64,000 bases of DNA from Terriglobia bacterium (GCA_020073485.1 JAIQFB010000007.1:62001-126000), one strand, 5' to 3'. Positions 44,695 through 55,322 are shown, counted from the first letter of the stretch. Notes: a model not told the origin generated them from the sequence alone. Program-made: numbers and translations.

Positions 44695-46102
44695 GGTCAC
44701 CGGCTTCAAGGAATTTAAACGCGAAATGCCGGTCCGGCGGCCGGTCGCGGAGCGCGTTCACGACTACTTCGAGGTCTACCAGCCGTTTCCGGAAGAAAAA
44801 GTGCGCACGCAGGCGGCGCGCTGCATGGATTGCGGCATTCCGTTTTGCCACACCGGCTGCCCGGTCACCAATATCATTCCGGACTGGAACGATCTGGTCT
44901 ACCGCGATCGCTGGAAGGAAGCGATTCGCGTGCTGCATTCCACCAACAATTTTCCGGAGTTTACCGGACGAATCTGCCCGGCTCCGTGCGAAGCGGCCTG
45001 CGTGCTTGGCATCAACGAGCCGCCGGTCACCATCAAGCTGATCGAAAAAACCATCGTGGATCGGGCCTGGGAAGAGGGCTGGATCAAGCCCGAGCTCCCG
45101 GAAACGCGCACGGATAAGCGCATCGCCGTGGTTGGCTCGGGGCCGTCCGGCCTGGCCGCCGCGCAGCAATTGAATCGCGCCGGGCATGTGGTCACCGTGT
45201 TTGAAAAGGCGGACCGCGTTGGCGGCCTGCTGCGCTACGGCATTCCGGACTTCAAGCTGGAAAAGCGCGTGCTTAACCGGCGCCTCGATCAGATGATTGA
45301 GGAGGGAGTGATTTTCAAGACCGGCGCGCATGTGGGAGGGAACATTCCCGCGCAGGACCTGCGCAAGGAATTTGACGCCGTGTTGCTGTCGGGCGGCGCG
45401 GAAAATCCACGCGACCTCAACGTGCCCGGGCGCGAACTCAAGGGCATTTACTTCGCCATGCAGTTTCTGCCGCAGCAGAATAAAGTCGTCGCAGGAGACA
45501 CCGTCGAGGGGCAAATTCTGGCCACCGGCAAACGCGTGGTGATCATCGGCGGCGGCGACACCGGTGCCGATTGCCTGGGCACTTCGCACCGCCAGCAGGC
45601 GAAGTCCGTGCACCAGTTTGAGATCATGCCCATGCCGCCGGGAGAGCGCCACCCGAGCACGCCGTGGCCGTTGTGGCCGTTGCAATTGCGCACCGAGAGC
45701 GCGCATGAAGAAGGCGGCAAGCGCGACTGGGCGCTCAATACCGTGAAATTCACGGGCGACAAAGACGGGAACGTAAAACAACTGCACGCGATTCGCGTCG
45801 GCCCGCCGCCGAAATTTGAGGCGCAGCCGGGGACGGAATTTGTAATGGATGTCGATCTGGTCCTGCTCGCTCTGGGTTTTACCGGCCCTGTGAAGAACGG
45901 AATGATCGAGCAGCTTGGCGTGAGTCTCGACCCGCGCGGCAACGTGGCCACCGGAGCGGATTACATGAGCTCGGTTCCAGGAGTGTTTGCTGCCGGAGAC
46001 ATGCGCCGCGGACAGTCGCTGGTGGTGTGGGCCATTTCGGAGGGCCGCAAGGCCGCGATCGCGATCGATAAGTACCTGATGGGAAGTTCCAGCCTGGCGT
46101 AA
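44687..46102 (+). CDS. gltD: Glutamate synthase (NADPH), small subunit
   Basis: A protein of 471 aa, GTG start inside the end of gltB, which suggests coupled translation. The N-terminal iron-sulfur part ([14 protein letters not shown] and CPAPCEAAC) is followed by FAD ([15 protein letters not shown]) and NADPH ([13 protein letters not shown]) sites and a final [15 protein letters not shown]. It feeds electrons from NADPH to GltB. Followed by a family B repeat that probably ends the operon. Confidence 0.97.
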   Translation: MGKVTGFKEFKREMPVRRPVAERVHDYFEVYQPFPEEKVRTQAARCMDCGIPFCHTGCPVTNIIPDWNDLVYRDRWKEAIRVLHSTNNFPEFTGRICPAPCEAACVLGINEPPVTIKLIEKTIVDRAWEEGWIKPELPETRTDKRIAVVGSGPSGLAAAQQLNRAGHVVTVFEKADRVGGLLRYGIPDFKLEKRVLNRRLDQMIEEGVIFKTGAHVGGNIPAQDLRKEFDAVLLSGGAENPRDLNVPGRELKGIYFAMQFLPQQNKVVAGDTVEGQILATGKRVVIIGGGDTGADCLGTSHRQQAKSVHQFEIMPMPPGERHPSTPWPLWPLQLRTESAHEEGGKRDWALNTVKFTGDKDGNVKQLHAIRVGPPPKFEAQPGTEFVMDVDLVLLALGFTGPVKNGMIEQLGVSLDPRGNVATGADYMSSVPGVFAAGDMRRGQSLVVWAISEGRKAAIAIDKYLMGSSSLA

Positions 46103-46156
46103 GTCTCTGGTCGTAGCATTTCCGAAGTTGAAATGCCGCGGATCAACCCAAACTAA

Positions 46157-46238
46157 CGTCATTCCGAACGAAGTGAGGAATCCCTCCTTCTGTAGACTTT
46201 AAACCGAGGAGGGATTCCTCACTTCGTTCGGAATGACG
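46157..46238. repeat. Palindromic repeat, family B, perfect arms
   Basis: Arms 46157-46187 and 46208-46238 are perfect 31-base inverted copies (core CATTCCGAACGAAGTGAGGA) with a 20-base loop. It lies between convergent gltD and a DinB-like gene. Confidence 0.9.
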
Positions 46239-46343
46239 AACAAAAACAATCCTTCTAAAGTCCGCAAAAGCTGAAAATTAAGGCAACGCAACAGGTCCGC
46301 GAATGCGCCTCATGCGCGCTGCCACGCTTGCCGATCCTATCCG

Positions 46344-46982
46344 CTACTGCAGCCGCGGCTCCTGCCCGGCCGGCTGCGGACGGCGTTCGGAGGACGGCGG
46401 CACGATGCTCTTCATCCGCAGGGTCGTCACCAGGCTTCCGTAGACTTCCTCGTTGTGAACGATATTCAGCATCAGCAGGCCCATGCGCGTCTGCTGCACC
46501 TGCCGGCCGTTTTCCTGCGTGATGGTGATGATGTCGCCGCCGTTGGCATCGGTCAAAGTGTTATAGGCTGCATCGCAGTAGTCATAGGAAGCGCGCAGAG
46601 CCTTCTGGATCTGCTCCTTGGTGGTCAGGGTTTTCTCCAGGTCGCCGCCGTCGTTGGGATTTTTTTCACCCTTGGCCTCGGCGCACCACAGATAATTGAA
46701 TTTAGCGACGTGCGCGAGCTGCTGCCCGAAGGTGCGCACTTCCTCCTGCGGTCCGGGACGCAAGCCGAAGAACTCCTCGGGCATTTTCTCTCCCGAACGG
46801 GTGATGTTGTTCTTGATGCCGTTGTAGAAGTTGCGAACCGCGCCGGCCACGGTGGGGGGCGGCGGCGTGGTCTTTGTTTCCGGCTGCTGCGCCATGGCAG
46901 GAGCAACGAGGCAACCTCCGAGCACCGCGAGAATTCCCAATCGGCTGGCGCGTCGAGGCGCGTATTTCCGAAATGGCTTCAT
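46344..46982 (-). CDS. Exported DinB-like protein
   Basis: A protein of 212 aa; start at 46982 with AGGAGG upstream. Signal peptide (LGILAVLGGCLVAPAMA) and then a DinB-type four-helix bundle: VRNFYNGIKNNITRSGEKMP, FGLRPGPQEEVRTFGQQLAHV, and a late MLNIVHNEEVYGSLVTTLRM. DinB folds often bind a metal through three His; here the His in AHVA and VHNEE are candidates. Many soil bacteria have such exported members; no function is known. Confidence 0.75.
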   Translation of the reverse strand: MKPFRKYAPRRASRLGILAVLGGCLVAPAMAQQPETKTTPPPPTVAGAVRNFYNGIKNNITRSGEKMPEEFFGLRPGPQEEVRTFGQQLAHVAKFNYLWCAEAKGEKNPNDGGDLEKTLTTKEQIQKALRASYDYCDAAYNTLTDANGGDIITITQENGRQVQQTRMGLLMLNIVHNEEVYGSLVTTLRMKSIVPPSSERRPQPAGQEPRLQ

Positions 46983-47262
46983 TAAAAGTTTCCTCCTGAA
47001 AATGGGGACGGATATCAACGGCCCTGCCGGTCCAGCACGATTCGGCTTCCCCCTAAGATGAACCAAGACGTGCCGGAGCGCAAGAAGTTCACGTTCGCGA
47101 AATTGCAGTGCGCGCGTCCCCCAAGAGATTTCCGCCCGGGCAGCCTTAGCGGGCGCGGGTTGAGCCATGCGGCGCCGTTGACTTGTCCCGGGGCACAACC
47201 TACCATGCCCCTGCCCTTTTTATTTAACCCTCGGGATGGGGAAGCAATTTGGGGAGGACATC

Positions 47263-47559
47263 GTGAGCGACTGGCAATATGCCCAAATCAATAAAGAAGA
47301 GGAGCTGGCGCAGCTGTATTTCTTCTCGATGAAGAAGTCGCAGCCGGGCGGCGGGGTCTATTTTCGGATAACAATCAAGGAGTTTGCAGCGCCTCCCCCG
47401 GGCATGTCTGCACGCTTCTTTGCCGAAGCCGACAAGCCGGTCAATCAGAAAATTGCTCCGGTGGTTCCCTTTGGTTTCGGCGAATCCCTGCGTGGAGCCC
47501 TTTCCGAGTGCATGAAGATGATCCGTCAATTCCCCTACGAAGGAGAGGAACAGTGCTGA
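47263..47559 (+). CDS. Small protein of unknown function upstream of a STAS gene
   Basis: A protein of 98 aa. I choose the GTG at 47263 because GGGGAGG lies five bases before it; an ATG at 47236 is less well placed. The sequence (SDWQYAQINKEEELAQLYFF, then YFRITIKEF and LSECMKMIRQFPYEGEE) shows no family I know. It is followed after 85 bases by a STAS-domain gene on the same strand and may be co-transcribed. Confidence 0.55.
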   Translation: MSDWQYAQINKEEELAQLYFFSMKKSQPGGGVYFRITIKEFAAPPPGMSARFFAEADKPVNQKIAPVVPFGFGESLRGALSECMKMIRQFPYEGEEQC

Positions 47560-47644
47560 CCAGGAGATACATCCGGTTGACTCCCGGCGCAACGCGAGTT
47601 GGTTTCCTACGTGCAGTTTCGGCCACGCCCCTGGAGTTCCAGCA

Positions 47645-48025
47645 ATGGTGATCAGCCTCCCGTTGCAGATTACGACGAAGGAGATCCAGCCCGGCATTGT
47701 GGTTCTGGAAATAGCGGGCCCGATTCACATGGGTCCAGCCTGCCACCAAATTACGCAAGAGGTGGAACAACTACTGGGTCGCAGCGAAAATCGGCTCATC
47801 TTCGACCTCACTAAAGCAACGTTCCTCGATAGCGGCGGCCTGGGGGAAATTGTGCGGTGCTTCTCCAAGGCAAAGAAATCGGGCGGATCCTTGCGCCTCG
47901 CCGGGGCTCAGGGAATGATCGCGACCGTCATCAGGTTAACCAAAGTGGATCGAGTCATCGAGATGTATCCCACCGCAGTCGGGGCAGCGGTGAATTTTCT
48001 GCCCGGGGCCGAAGGCGGGAGCTAG
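47645..48025 (+). CDS. STAS-domain protein (anti-anti-sigma type)
   Basis: A protein of 126 aa with GGAG nine bases before the ATG. It carries the STAS core: IVVLEIAGPIHMG, RLIFDLTKATFLDSGGLGEIV with the phosphorylatable Ser, and LAGAQGMIATVIRLTKVDRV. It has a slightly longer N-terminus than the RsbV-like protein at 6295. No kinase or phosphatase partner adjoins it; the small unknown gene upstream may be its neighbour in function. Confidence 0.83.
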   Translation: MVISLPLQITTKEIQPGIVVLEIAGPIHMGPACHQITQEVEQLLGRSENRLIFDLTKATFLDSGGLGEIVRCFSKAKKSGGSLRLAGAQGMIATVIRLTKVDRVIEMYPTAVGAAVNFLPGAEGGS

Positions 48026-48129
48026 GGCAGGAGAGCATCGAAAAGCATTCTGCAGGATCGATCTGAATCCACTCGCTGGCGAAGCGAATTCCATGGAGTG
48101 ATCCGCTTTGCGAATGTCCGACGAGGACT

Positions 48130-49716
48130 TCAGTGGACCGAGATTCCTCCACCTCTGCGCGGCTTCTTGATCAGGAAGACCATAGGGATCAGGCACAAGG
48201 CGATAATCGCGAGAATATGAAAATTGTCGATGTAGGAAAGCATCGATGCCTGGCGCTGCACGTTGGACTGCAGCAGGGCGTAGGCTTGCGGCAGCGCCTG
48301 GGAACCGCTCTGCGACTTCAACGCGGAAGTGGCGCCCTGCAGCATCCGTTGCACCAGCGGATCCGCGGGATCCAGGTGCGATGCCAGCCGGGACTGGTGG
48401 AACTGCGCCCTGCGGTCGAGCATCGTGGTGACATAGGAAATCCCCATGCTCGCGCCCACGTTCCGCGCCAGGTTGATCAGCCCGGACGCGGCATTGTTCT
48501 TCTCGCGCGGCAGATAGGAATACGCCACGGTGTTGATCGGTACCCACAGGAACGCCATGCCGCCACCCTGGATCAGCCGGGCAAGCACAACGTTGCCGAA
48601 AGCGAGTTGCAGATCGAAGCGCGACATGTAAAACATCGACGTGGACAAGATGCATAAGCCGCACACCATCATCGGCCGCGGGTCAAATTTTGCCAGCATC
48701 CGGCCCACCAGCGGCAGCAGCGCAATGATCAGCAGCCCGCCCGGCATCAGCACCAGGCCAGCCTGCTCGGCGGGATAGCCCATCAGCGTCTGCACGAACA
48801 GCGGAATCAGCAGCGTCGTGCCCCACAGTACGAAGCCCAGCGCGAACATCAGCGCGTTGGCCGTGGCAAACGAGCGGTCGCGGAACAGCCTCAGGTCGAT
48901 GATGGGATGGTCGTGGCGCCACTCCCAGAACAGGACGGTCACCAGCGCCGCGGCCGAGATCGCCGTCAGAATCACGATGAAATGCGAATCGAACCAGTCT
49001 TCCCTCTGCCCCTTGTCCAAAACCACCTGCAGCGCGCCAAGCCCGAGGGCGAGCAAACCGAGACCGATGTAATCGATGCTGAAGCTTCGTTTTCGCTCCT
49101 GGTTCAAGTACGGCGGGTCGCTGATCAGGCGCGAAGTCAGCAGCAGGGAGATAATCCCGATGGGCACGTTGATATAAAAAATCCAGCGCCAGCTGTAATT
49201 GTCGGTGATGAATCCGCCCAGCGTCGGCCCCACGGCCGGCGCTACCACCACGGCCATGCCGTAAATGGCGAAGGCCATGCCGCGCTTGGCCGGGGTGAAA
49301 GTATCCGCGAGAATGGCCTGCTCGCTGGGCTGCAGGCCGCCTCCTCCCAATCCCTGCAGCACGCGAAAGAAAATCAGCGAACCCAGATTCGGCGCCAGCC
49401 CGCACAGAAACGAGCTGATCGTGAACATCGCCACGCACATCATGTAAAAGCGCTTTCGCCCCAGCAGGTTGGAGAACCATCCGCTCATCGGCAGGATGAT
49501 GGCGTTCGAGACCAGATAAGACGTCAGGACCCAGGTGCTCTCGTCGACTCCGGCGGAAAGTCCGCCGGCAATGTGCGGCAGGGAGACGTTGGCGATGCTG
49601 GTGTCGAGCACCTCCATGAACGTCGCCATGGTCACCACGAGCGCGATGACCCATGGATTGACGGCGGGGCGGCTGTAAGCCTGTATGCCGGGAGCCGTGA
49701 TGGCGGCGTCGCTCAT
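48130..49716 (-). CDS. DHA2 family MFS exporter (EmrB-like)
   Basis: A membrane protein of 528 aa with about 14 helices. Motifs: LDTSIANVSLPHIAGGL after helix 1, WVLTSYLVSNAIILPMSGW, and GLGGGGLQPSEQAILAD (motif C region). EmrB-like proteins pump drugs across the inner membrane with a periplasmic adaptor and an outer-membrane channel; neither partner gene is next to it, so it may act alone or with partners elsewhere. GAGGG precedes the start. Confidence 0.87.
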   Translation of the reverse strand: MSDAAITAPGIQAYSRPAVNPWVIALVVTMATFMEVLDTSIANVSLPHIAGGLSAGVDESTWVLTSYLVSNAIILPMSGWFSNLLGRKRFYMMCVAMFTISSFLCGLAPNLGSLIFFRVLQGLGGGGLQPSEQAILADTFTPAKRGMAFAIYGMAVVVAPAVGPTLGGFITDNYSWRWIFYINVPIGIISLLLTSRLISDPPYLNQERKRSFSIDYIGLGLLALGLGALQVVLDKGQREDWFDSHFIVILTAISAAALVTVLFWEWRHDHPIIDLRLFRDRSFATANALMFALGFVLWGTTLLIPLFVQTLMGYPAEQAGLVLMPGGLLIIALLPLVGRMLAKFDPRPMMVCGLCILSTSMFYMSRFDLQLAFGNVVLARLIQGGGMAFLWVPINTVAYSYLPREKNNAASGLINLARNVGASMGISYVTTMLDRRAQFHQSRLASHLDPADPLVQRMLQGATSALKSQSGSQALPQAYALLQSNVQRQASMLSYIDNFHILAIIALCLIPMVFLIKKPRRGGGISVH

Positions 49717-49892
49717 CGAGCCCTCGCCCCGGCCGGCGACGGCAGACTCGCAATGACCTGATGGCCGCGGTTCCCGCGCGGAGCGATCGCCATCTTCACC
49801 GGGACACCCTGCGCGCCGCTGGTCGGTAGATCATTCGAGCAATTATAGGGGATTGCACCCATTTAGACGAAATTCGGTCTGGTATCGGAGGG

Positions 49893-52301
49893 CTACGGGA
49901 GCAGATTCATGCGGCGAAGAAGATCGGTGTAGCGCGGGTCCGAGCGCAGCGAGTCGAAGTTCGGGTCGACGTTAATGGTTCCAAATCCGGTTTCGATCGA
50001 ACGATCCTCGTAACTTTTTTCCAGGTACTCGAAGGCTTTGTCCTTGTCTCCGAGCCCCACATAAATCCTGGCCAGCAACCGGGGTTGAATGTACTTTTTC
50101 TTTGAGAGTTCGGTCAACTGATCGAGCACCTTCTGCGCTTCTGCCTTCTTACCTTGCACTGCGTAGGCATACGCAAGGGACGCAAGCGCTGGTGTCCCGC
50201 GGCCGGAAGCCGTCACCGCCTTTTCAAATTCCGCCATCGCTTCCGGGTACATGGATTTTTCGAGGTAGTCATAACCGAGGTCGTTATGAGCCAGGTAGAA
50301 GTTGGAATCCAACTCCAGTGTCTTCTTCAATTGTTCGATCGACTGGTCGTACTGTCTCGCGTAGTACAAAGTGGCCCCCAGCCCCCGGGTAATATGCGGG
50401 ACGATGGGTTCCAGTTCCGTGGCTCGTTTTTGTTCACTGATTGCTTCGCTTAGCCGCCCCGCATGCACCAAACTGAGCCCGTACCACATATGGATACTTG
50501 CGTTGTTCGGGTTGAGCTCAATTGCCCGCTGGTATTCCCGATCCGCCCCAGCACGATCCCAATCGTACATGAAATCCACGATGGCCAGCGAGGCATGGGC
50601 TTCCGCCAGCGTGTCATCCAATTCCAATGCCTTAAGCGCCGCCTCTTTCGCTTTTGGGAACATCTCCTTCGGGGGAACAACTGCCAGTCCGGCAAGCAGT
50701 GCATAGCTGTCGGAAAGGCCCGAGTACGCTAGAGCATAATTGGGGTCTTTCGCGATCGCCTGTTGAAAGTAATCAATCCCCTTCCTTACTCCATCCTCAC
50801 TGGCCTTGCTCCACCAGTAGCGGCCCTTCATGTAGTCCTGATAGGCGTCGGCATTCGCGGTGTAGCTTTTCTCCATGCGCTTCTCTTCGTCGCCCGTCAA
50901 GCGCATTTGCAGCATGGAGGTCATTTCCTTCGCCAGGTCGCCCTGCAAGCCAAAAATATCGGATGCCTTGCGGCTGTACTGCTGGCCCCAGATGTGGCTG
51001 TCGTCGCGCGCATCCACCAATTCGGCGCTGATCTCCAGGTCATCGCCGCGCTGCATCACCCGGCCCTTGAGCACGGCTCGAACTTTGAGCGCCTTGCCCA
51101 CCGTTCGCGCATCCTCATCCTTGCCCTTGTACATGAATGCAGAGTCGCGCGACATCACTTTCAGGTGCGGCAGCTGTGACAAGCTGTTGATGAGGCTCTC
51201 GGTGATTCCGTCGCTCAAATATTCCGAGTCGGGATTGCCGCTGGCGTTCGCGAAGGGCAGGACCGCTATGGAATCGATCGCCTCGCGGCCGGTCGCGCGC
51301 GACCTGTAGAACCATCCCGCAGCCGCAAGCAAAACCACCAGAATGGCTGCGCCGGCGCCCAATGCCGCTTTGCCTCGCCACCAATTTTGAGCAGCAACTC
51401 CAGCTTCCGCCGCGGCGGTTACGGACCGCCCCGAATCCGAGTCGCGTTTCAGCCGCGCCAGGTCGGATCGCAAATCCGCGGCGGTCTGATACCGCAGCCT
51501 GCGATCCTTCTCCAGCGCCTTTTGGATGATCTCCTCGATCTTTGGCGGCAATCCGGGGTTCAGTTTGGTCGGCGGAATCGGAGCCTGGCCGAGAATCGCG
51601 TGAAAAATCGTTGCCGACGTGCCGCCCTCAAACGGCAGCCTCCCGGTGGCCATTTCGTAGAGCACCACGCCGAAAGAGAACAGATCGGTTCGCGCGTCGA
51701 GTTCCTCGCCGCGTGCCTGCTCCGGGGACATATAGGCCACCGTGCCCAGCGTCGTACCCGGGCTGGTCAGTTCAAGTTGGGATATAGTCGGCAGTTCCGA
51801 CGCCCCGATCCCGGCGGCATCCGATTCCTTCCCTGTGAGTTTGGCCAGACCAAAATCCAGAACTTTGGCGTGGCCGCGATCGGTTACGAAAATGTTCGCC
51901 GGCTTGATGTCCCGGTGCACGATGCCTTTGGCATGCGCGGCATCGAGTGCATCCACAATTTCCGCTCCCAGCTCCAGCACTTGATCGATCGCGACAGGTC
52001 TTCCGTTGATGCGGTGCTTGAGCGTCTGCCCTTCGAGCAACTCCATGGCGATGAAGTGCTGGCCTCCGGCTTCATCGATTTCATAAATCGTGCAGATGTT
52101 CGGATGATTGAGGGCCGATGCAGCAAAGGCTTCGCGTTGGAACCGCTCGCGCGCGGAAGAATCGTCCTCCAGTTCCGGAGGCAGGAATTTCAGCGCGACG
52201 TGTCGCCGCAGCTTGAGGTCTTCGGCTTCGTACACCACACCCATCCTGCCGCCGCCCAGTTGCGAGACGATGCGATAGTGCGAGATGGTTTTTCCGATCA
52301 T
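49893..52301 (-). CDS. Ser/Thr protein kinase with TolB-like and TPR modules
   Basis: A protein of 802 aa. Kinase domain about 1-280: Lys38 in [17 protein letters not shown] (129-138), DFG (149-151) and YMSPEQ. The glycine loop reads [14 protein letters not shown], with Arg where the third Gly is usual. One membrane helix follows (about 305-330, [18 protein letters not shown]), then an extracytoplasmic TolB-like/CadC-type domain ([21 protein letters not shown]) and TPR repeats to the end. This layout is abundant in Acidobacteriota. It may sense envelope cues and phosphorylate cytoplasmic targets; targets unknown. Confidence 0.9.
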   Translation of the reverse strand: MIGKTISHYRIVSQLGGGRMGVVYEAEDLKLRRHVALKFLPPELEDDSSARERFQREAFAASALNHPNICTIYEIDEAGGQHFIAMELLEGQTLKHRINGRPVAIDQVLELGAEIVDALDAAHAKGIVHRDIKPANIFVTDRGHAKVLDFGLAKLTGKESDAAGIGASELPTISQLELTSPGTTLGTVAYMSPEQARGEELDARTDLFSFGVVLYEMATGRLPFEGGTSATIFHAILGQAPIPPTKLNPGLPPKIEEIIQKALEKDRRLRYQTAADLRSDLARLKRDSDSGRSVTAAAEAGVAAQNWWRGKAALGAGAAILVVLLAAAGWFYRSRATGREAIDSIAVLPFANASGNPDSEYLSDGITESLINSLSQLPHLKVMSRDSAFMYKGKDEDARTVGKALKVRAVLKGRVMQRGDDLEISAELVDARDDSHIWGQQYSRKASDIFGLQGDLAKEMTSMLQMRLTGDEEKRMEKSYTANADAYQDYMKGRYWWSKASEDGVRKGIDYFQQAIAKDPNYALAYSGLSDSYALLAGLAVVPPKEMFPKAKEAALKALELDDTLAEAHASLAIVDFMYDWDRAGADREYQRAIELNPNNASIHMWYGLSLVHAGRLSEAISEQKRATELEPIVPHITRGLGATLYYARQYDQSIEQLKKTLELDSNFYLAHNDLGYDYLEKSMYPEAMAEFEKAVTASGRGTPALASLAYAYAVQGKKAEAQKVLDQLTELSKKKYIQPRLLARIYVGLGDKDKAFEYLEKSYEDRSIETGFGTINVDPNFDSLRSDPRYTDLLRRMNLLP

Positions 52302-52408
52302 GGTTGCAGAATTTCCAAAATTGCGCGCTCGTTCACTCTACAATATCTTTTCCTTTGGTTGTGGGCATTGTTATCCGAGTTCGGCGGGAGATTCCCACCG
52401 GACCGGTA

Positions 52409-53238
52409 TCATGGCTTCTTCTGAGGCGCCGCGCTGCTTGTGGATAGTCGGATTACCGCTGCGGCGGCCGTGCAGCGCACCGAGGTGTTGTCGTCCATCG
52501 TGGCGGGCACGATGGCGTCGCGCAGCTCCGGGTCGCCGCGCCGAGCAATCGCCTCTAGCGCCGCGGTTCTTACCAACCAGTTCTTGTCGGAAACCGCTTT
52601 GACCAGCGCTTGCCCGCTTTCCGGGTCCGGATCGTTGGCCAGCATTCTCGCCGCCGCGGCGCGGATGGGCGAAACGTCGTCCGCGCGCATCATCTCGAAG
52701 ACCGAGTATCCAATTCCGGCGTAGGGAATCAGTCCGATTCCTTGCGTGAAGCCCATTTCCGCCATCTTTTTCGGATCCTTCAAGTTCTTCATTTGGTCGG
52801 CGATCATGCCCCGGCCGGTCTTTCGCTCGCCGGTGAGGAATTGGTAGTACGCCTCATAGGCATCGGGGTCCTTCGAGGCAATCAACGCGCCGGCGGCCGC
52901 CAGCACGACTGAGGGCTCGGTGTCGGAGAGCATTTTGTGCAGCATTTCGGTCGATGCCTTTCCGTGCAACTGGCCAGGGCCGTCGCGGCAGCCGCGCGGA
53001 CCTCCGGCTTTTCGTCCGCGGCCGCTTTTTCCGCAAGCTGCAGGGCTCGAGTGTTGCCCGGCAACAAACTGAGGGCGTGGACTGCTTGCACCCTCTTTTC
53101 GGCGCTTTTTTCGTTCAGATTGACTCGAAGTATTTCCCAAGCCTGGTCGCGATTGGCGTCCGCGCCCATGGGCCCGCCGCCAGCCTGGAACAAGATCAGC
53201 AATGCAAGCGCGCACGCCTTTGGAATTAGCGGCTTCAT
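52409..53238 (-). pseudogene. Exported HEAT-repeat protein, interrupted by a frameshift
   Basis: The gene begins at 53238 (MKPLIPKACALALLILFQAGG) with GGAGGAA upstream and a signal peptide. HEAT-type helices (AVHALSLLPGNTRALQLAEKA, PEVRAAAATALAS) run in one frame until about 52975, then carry on in another (STEMLHKMLSDTEPSVVLAAAG, SPIRAAAARMLAND) to a stop at 52409. One missing G near CTGGCCAG (52970-52980) would restore a single 276-residue chain. It may be a true mutation or an assembly error. HEAT proteins are binding scaffolds; partner unknown. The kinase gene follows on the same strand. Confidence 0.65.
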
Positions 53239-53351
53239 CTCGATTCCTCCCGGAACACCTGGCCACTGAACTCTACATTTGATCGGCAGCAAAGGCGAGA
53301 GGTGTGGTTTTCGATCCGGGGGCTGGAGGAATGGGGCGCGGCGCCAACTCG

Positions 53352-53404
53352 AAAGAAAAGCAGGCCGCGCGGCATCGAAAGTTGCCGCACAAACGGCCTG
53401 CCTT
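53352..53404 (-). terminator. Rho-independent terminator of the Hsp20 gene
   Basis: On the minus strand, GCAGGCCG (53401-53394) pairs with CGGCCTGC (53367-53360), with an inner GCGGCA/TGCCGC stem, followed by TTTTCTTT. Confidence 0.75.
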
Positions 53405-53433
53405 TCCGGCTGTACCGGGACGTATCGCAACTT

Positions 53434-53961
53434 TTACGCGGCCTTGGTCTCCGAAATCGCGGGGGCCTTGGCTTCGGCTTTCGGCAACATGATGCTCAGC
53501 ACGCCTTCCTTGAGCGTCGCGGAGACTTTTCCAGCATCGACTTCGCAGGGCAGATCGAGGGTCCGCATGATTTCCTCGGAATGCTCTTCGGTCGACTGCG
53601 ATTCGCCTTCCTTGGTTTCCTTCTTGGATTCCCGCTTGCCGGTGATGATCACGCGGCGCGGCTCGACGTTCACTTCGAGTTCGTTGGCGTTGAAACCGGG
53701 GACTTCGGCGCGCACCACCAGTTCGCCGGCAGTTTCTTCCAGGTTGAAGGACAGGGGTTGCAGGAATTCCTTCTCGGCCTGTAGCCAATGGCGCACGTCG
53801 TTTCCGTCGGCGCGGCCTTCTTGTTCAAATAATTCATAGGCGCGGCGCGCGATGGCGTCGTAGATGCGGTGGATTCGTTCGGTAACGCTTTCCATTTTTC
53901 CTGTTTTCACGGGCGGGCGGGAGGGGGCGGATTGCGCTGCGGCTGCGGATTTCTCCACCAT
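53434..53961 (-). CDS. Hsp20 small heat-shock protein with DUF2934-like N-terminus
   Basis: A protein of 175 aa. Residues about 24-65 (IHRIYDAIARRAYELFEQEG, then HWLQAEKEF) resemble DUF2934, a short helical segment common in Acidobacteriota and plant-associated bacteria. The rest is an alpha-crystallin domain: GELVVRAEVPGFNANELEV, VIITGKRE, LPCEVDAGKVSATLKEGVLSI (in part) and a final LPKAE. It keeps unfolding proteins soluble. A terminator lies 30 bases downstream. Confidence 0.88.
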   Translation of the reverse strand: MVEKSAAAAQSAPSRPPVKTGKMESVTERIHRIYDAIARRAYELFEQEGRADGNDVRHWLQAEKEFLQPLSFNLEETAGELVVRAEVPGFNANELEVNVEPRRVIITGKRESKKETKEGESQSTEEHSEEIMRTLDLPCEVDAGKVSATLKEGVLSIMLPKAEAKAPAISETKAA

Positions 53962-54358
53962 GGGACGGCTCCTTTCGATTGTCTTGGGTTTTTTCGTAAG
54001 GGAAACCTCGGTTCCGCGCGGGCCGCTTGGCGTTCACCTTTGCCCCGCGGAAATCCCTTTATAACACGGCAAGATTACAATTGCATGTGCCGATTGTCAC
54101 ATTTTCACGCAAATGTAATCGAAAGCTCTTCCCGGCAGTTCCGGACGGCACGGCCTGCGCCTGCCAGCGCGGCCGTGGAGCCGCCGCGATCCGCGCTTCC
54201 CGGAGAGCCTTCTGCCCGCGAAATAATTAGCTGACGCAAAATAAAAATATACCTTATCGTGAGTCAACCAACATCCAACGGAGTGACGGAAACCAGGAAA
54301 TTGCCATCGAAACTACGGAGGACTACCTAATCGAAGACAGGACGAAGGAGGGCAATCC
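53962..54358. other. Divergent intergenic region, Hsp20 and hydrolase genes
   Basis: No coding frame. On the minus strand GTGACA, 17 bases, TAATCT (about 54100-54072) is a weak promoter candidate for Hsp20. The plus-strand part near 54232-54275 is AT-rich. It holds the inverted repeat listed at 54073. Confidence 0.4.
54073..54120. promoter_or_regulatory. Inverted repeat upstream of the Hsp20 gene
   Basis: GATTACAATTGC (54073-54084) and GCAAATGTAATC (54109-54120) match as inverted copies in 11 of 12 positions, 24 bases apart. They flank the weak Hsp20 promoter candidate and could be a two-site operator. Confidence 0.4.
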
Positions 54359-55198
54359 ATGAGCACACTCACAGTAAGGGACGGAACGCAGATTTACTTC
54401 AAGGACTGGGGAAAAGGGCAGCCCGTGGTTTTCAGCCACGGCTGGCCCCTGAGCGCGGACGCCTGGGAGGACCAGATGATCTACCTGGCCGACCGCGGAT
54501 TCCGGTGCATTGCCCATGACCGCCGCGGCCATGGCCGCTCCAGCCAACCCTGGGACGGCAACGAAATGAACACCTACGCGGACGATCTTGCGGCGCTCAC
54601 CGAAGCGCTCGATCTCAAGGATGCGATCCACGTTGGCCATTCCACCGGCGGCGGCGAAGTTGCCCGCTACATCGGCCGACACGGCACCAGGCGCGTGTCC
54701 AAGGCCGTCCTCGTCAGCGCCGTGCCCCCCTTGATGCTGAAGACACCCGCCAATCCCGGCGGCTTGCCCATGGAGGCGTTTGACCAGATCCGCGCCGCCG
54801 TCCTGGCAGACCGCTCCCAATTCTGGAAGGATCTCAGCGCGCCGTTTTATGGGGCGAACCGGCCCGGCGCCGCCGTGTCGCAAGGATTGCGGGATTCGTT
54901 CTGGCTCCAGGGGATGATGGCCGGACACAAGGCTGTGTACGACTGCATCAAAGCATTTTCCGAGACCGATTTTACCGAAGACCTGAAGAAGTTTGACGTT
55001 CCGACCCTCGTTCTTCATGGCGACGACGACCAGATCGTGCCCATTGGCGCTGCCGCCATGCTTTCGTCCAAGATGATCAAAGGCGCCATTCTGAAAGTCA
55101 TTCCGGGAGCGCCGCACGGCATGCTCTCGACCCTGAAAGATCAACTTAACCTCATCCTGCTCGAGTTCCTGCAAGGGCAGCGATCAGCAACTGCGTAA
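54359..55198 (+). CDS. Alpha/beta hydrolase (non-haem chloroperoxidase/arylesterase group)
   Basis: A protein of 279 aa with GGAGGG before the ATG. Catalytic triad: Ser95 in GHSTGGGE, Asp in [10 protein letters not shown], His in PGAPHGML. The start [33 protein letters not shown] and [13 protein letters not shown] are typical of the bacterial chloroperoxidase/esterase group; most members are esterases or perhydrolases. No signal peptide, so cytoplasmic. The next gene starts 124 bases on. Confidence 0.88.
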   Translation: MSTLTVRDGTQIYFKDWGKGQPVVFSHGWPLSADAWEDQMIYLADRGFRCIAHDRRGHGRSSQPWDGNEMNTYADDLAALTEALDLKDAIHVGHSTGGGEVARYIGRHGTRRVSKAVLVSAVPPLMLKTPANPGGLPMEAFDQIRAAVLADRSQFWKDLSAPFYGANRPGAAVSQGLRDSFWLQGMMAGHKAVYDCIKAFSETDFTEDLKKFDVPTLVLHGDDDQIVPIGAAAMLSSKMIKGAILKVIPGAPHGMLSTLKDQLNLILLEFLQGQRSATA

Positions 55199-55322
55199 CC
55201 GGGAAGGCGCGCAAGAGGTTCGTGCCCCGGCCCTGCGACCAAAACGGGCGCGTTCGCATCCAATTAAGCTATTCAGGCGCGAGCACGCCTGGGGTATGCT
55301 TTTTCCCCGACCAGGGCGACCT

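Noticed and set aside
44579-46162. A long open frame (527 codons) on the minus strand opposite gltD
   Set aside because: It lies exactly antisense to gltD, has the Arg/His/Gly-rich composition of a GC-rich shadow frame and no recognisable domain.
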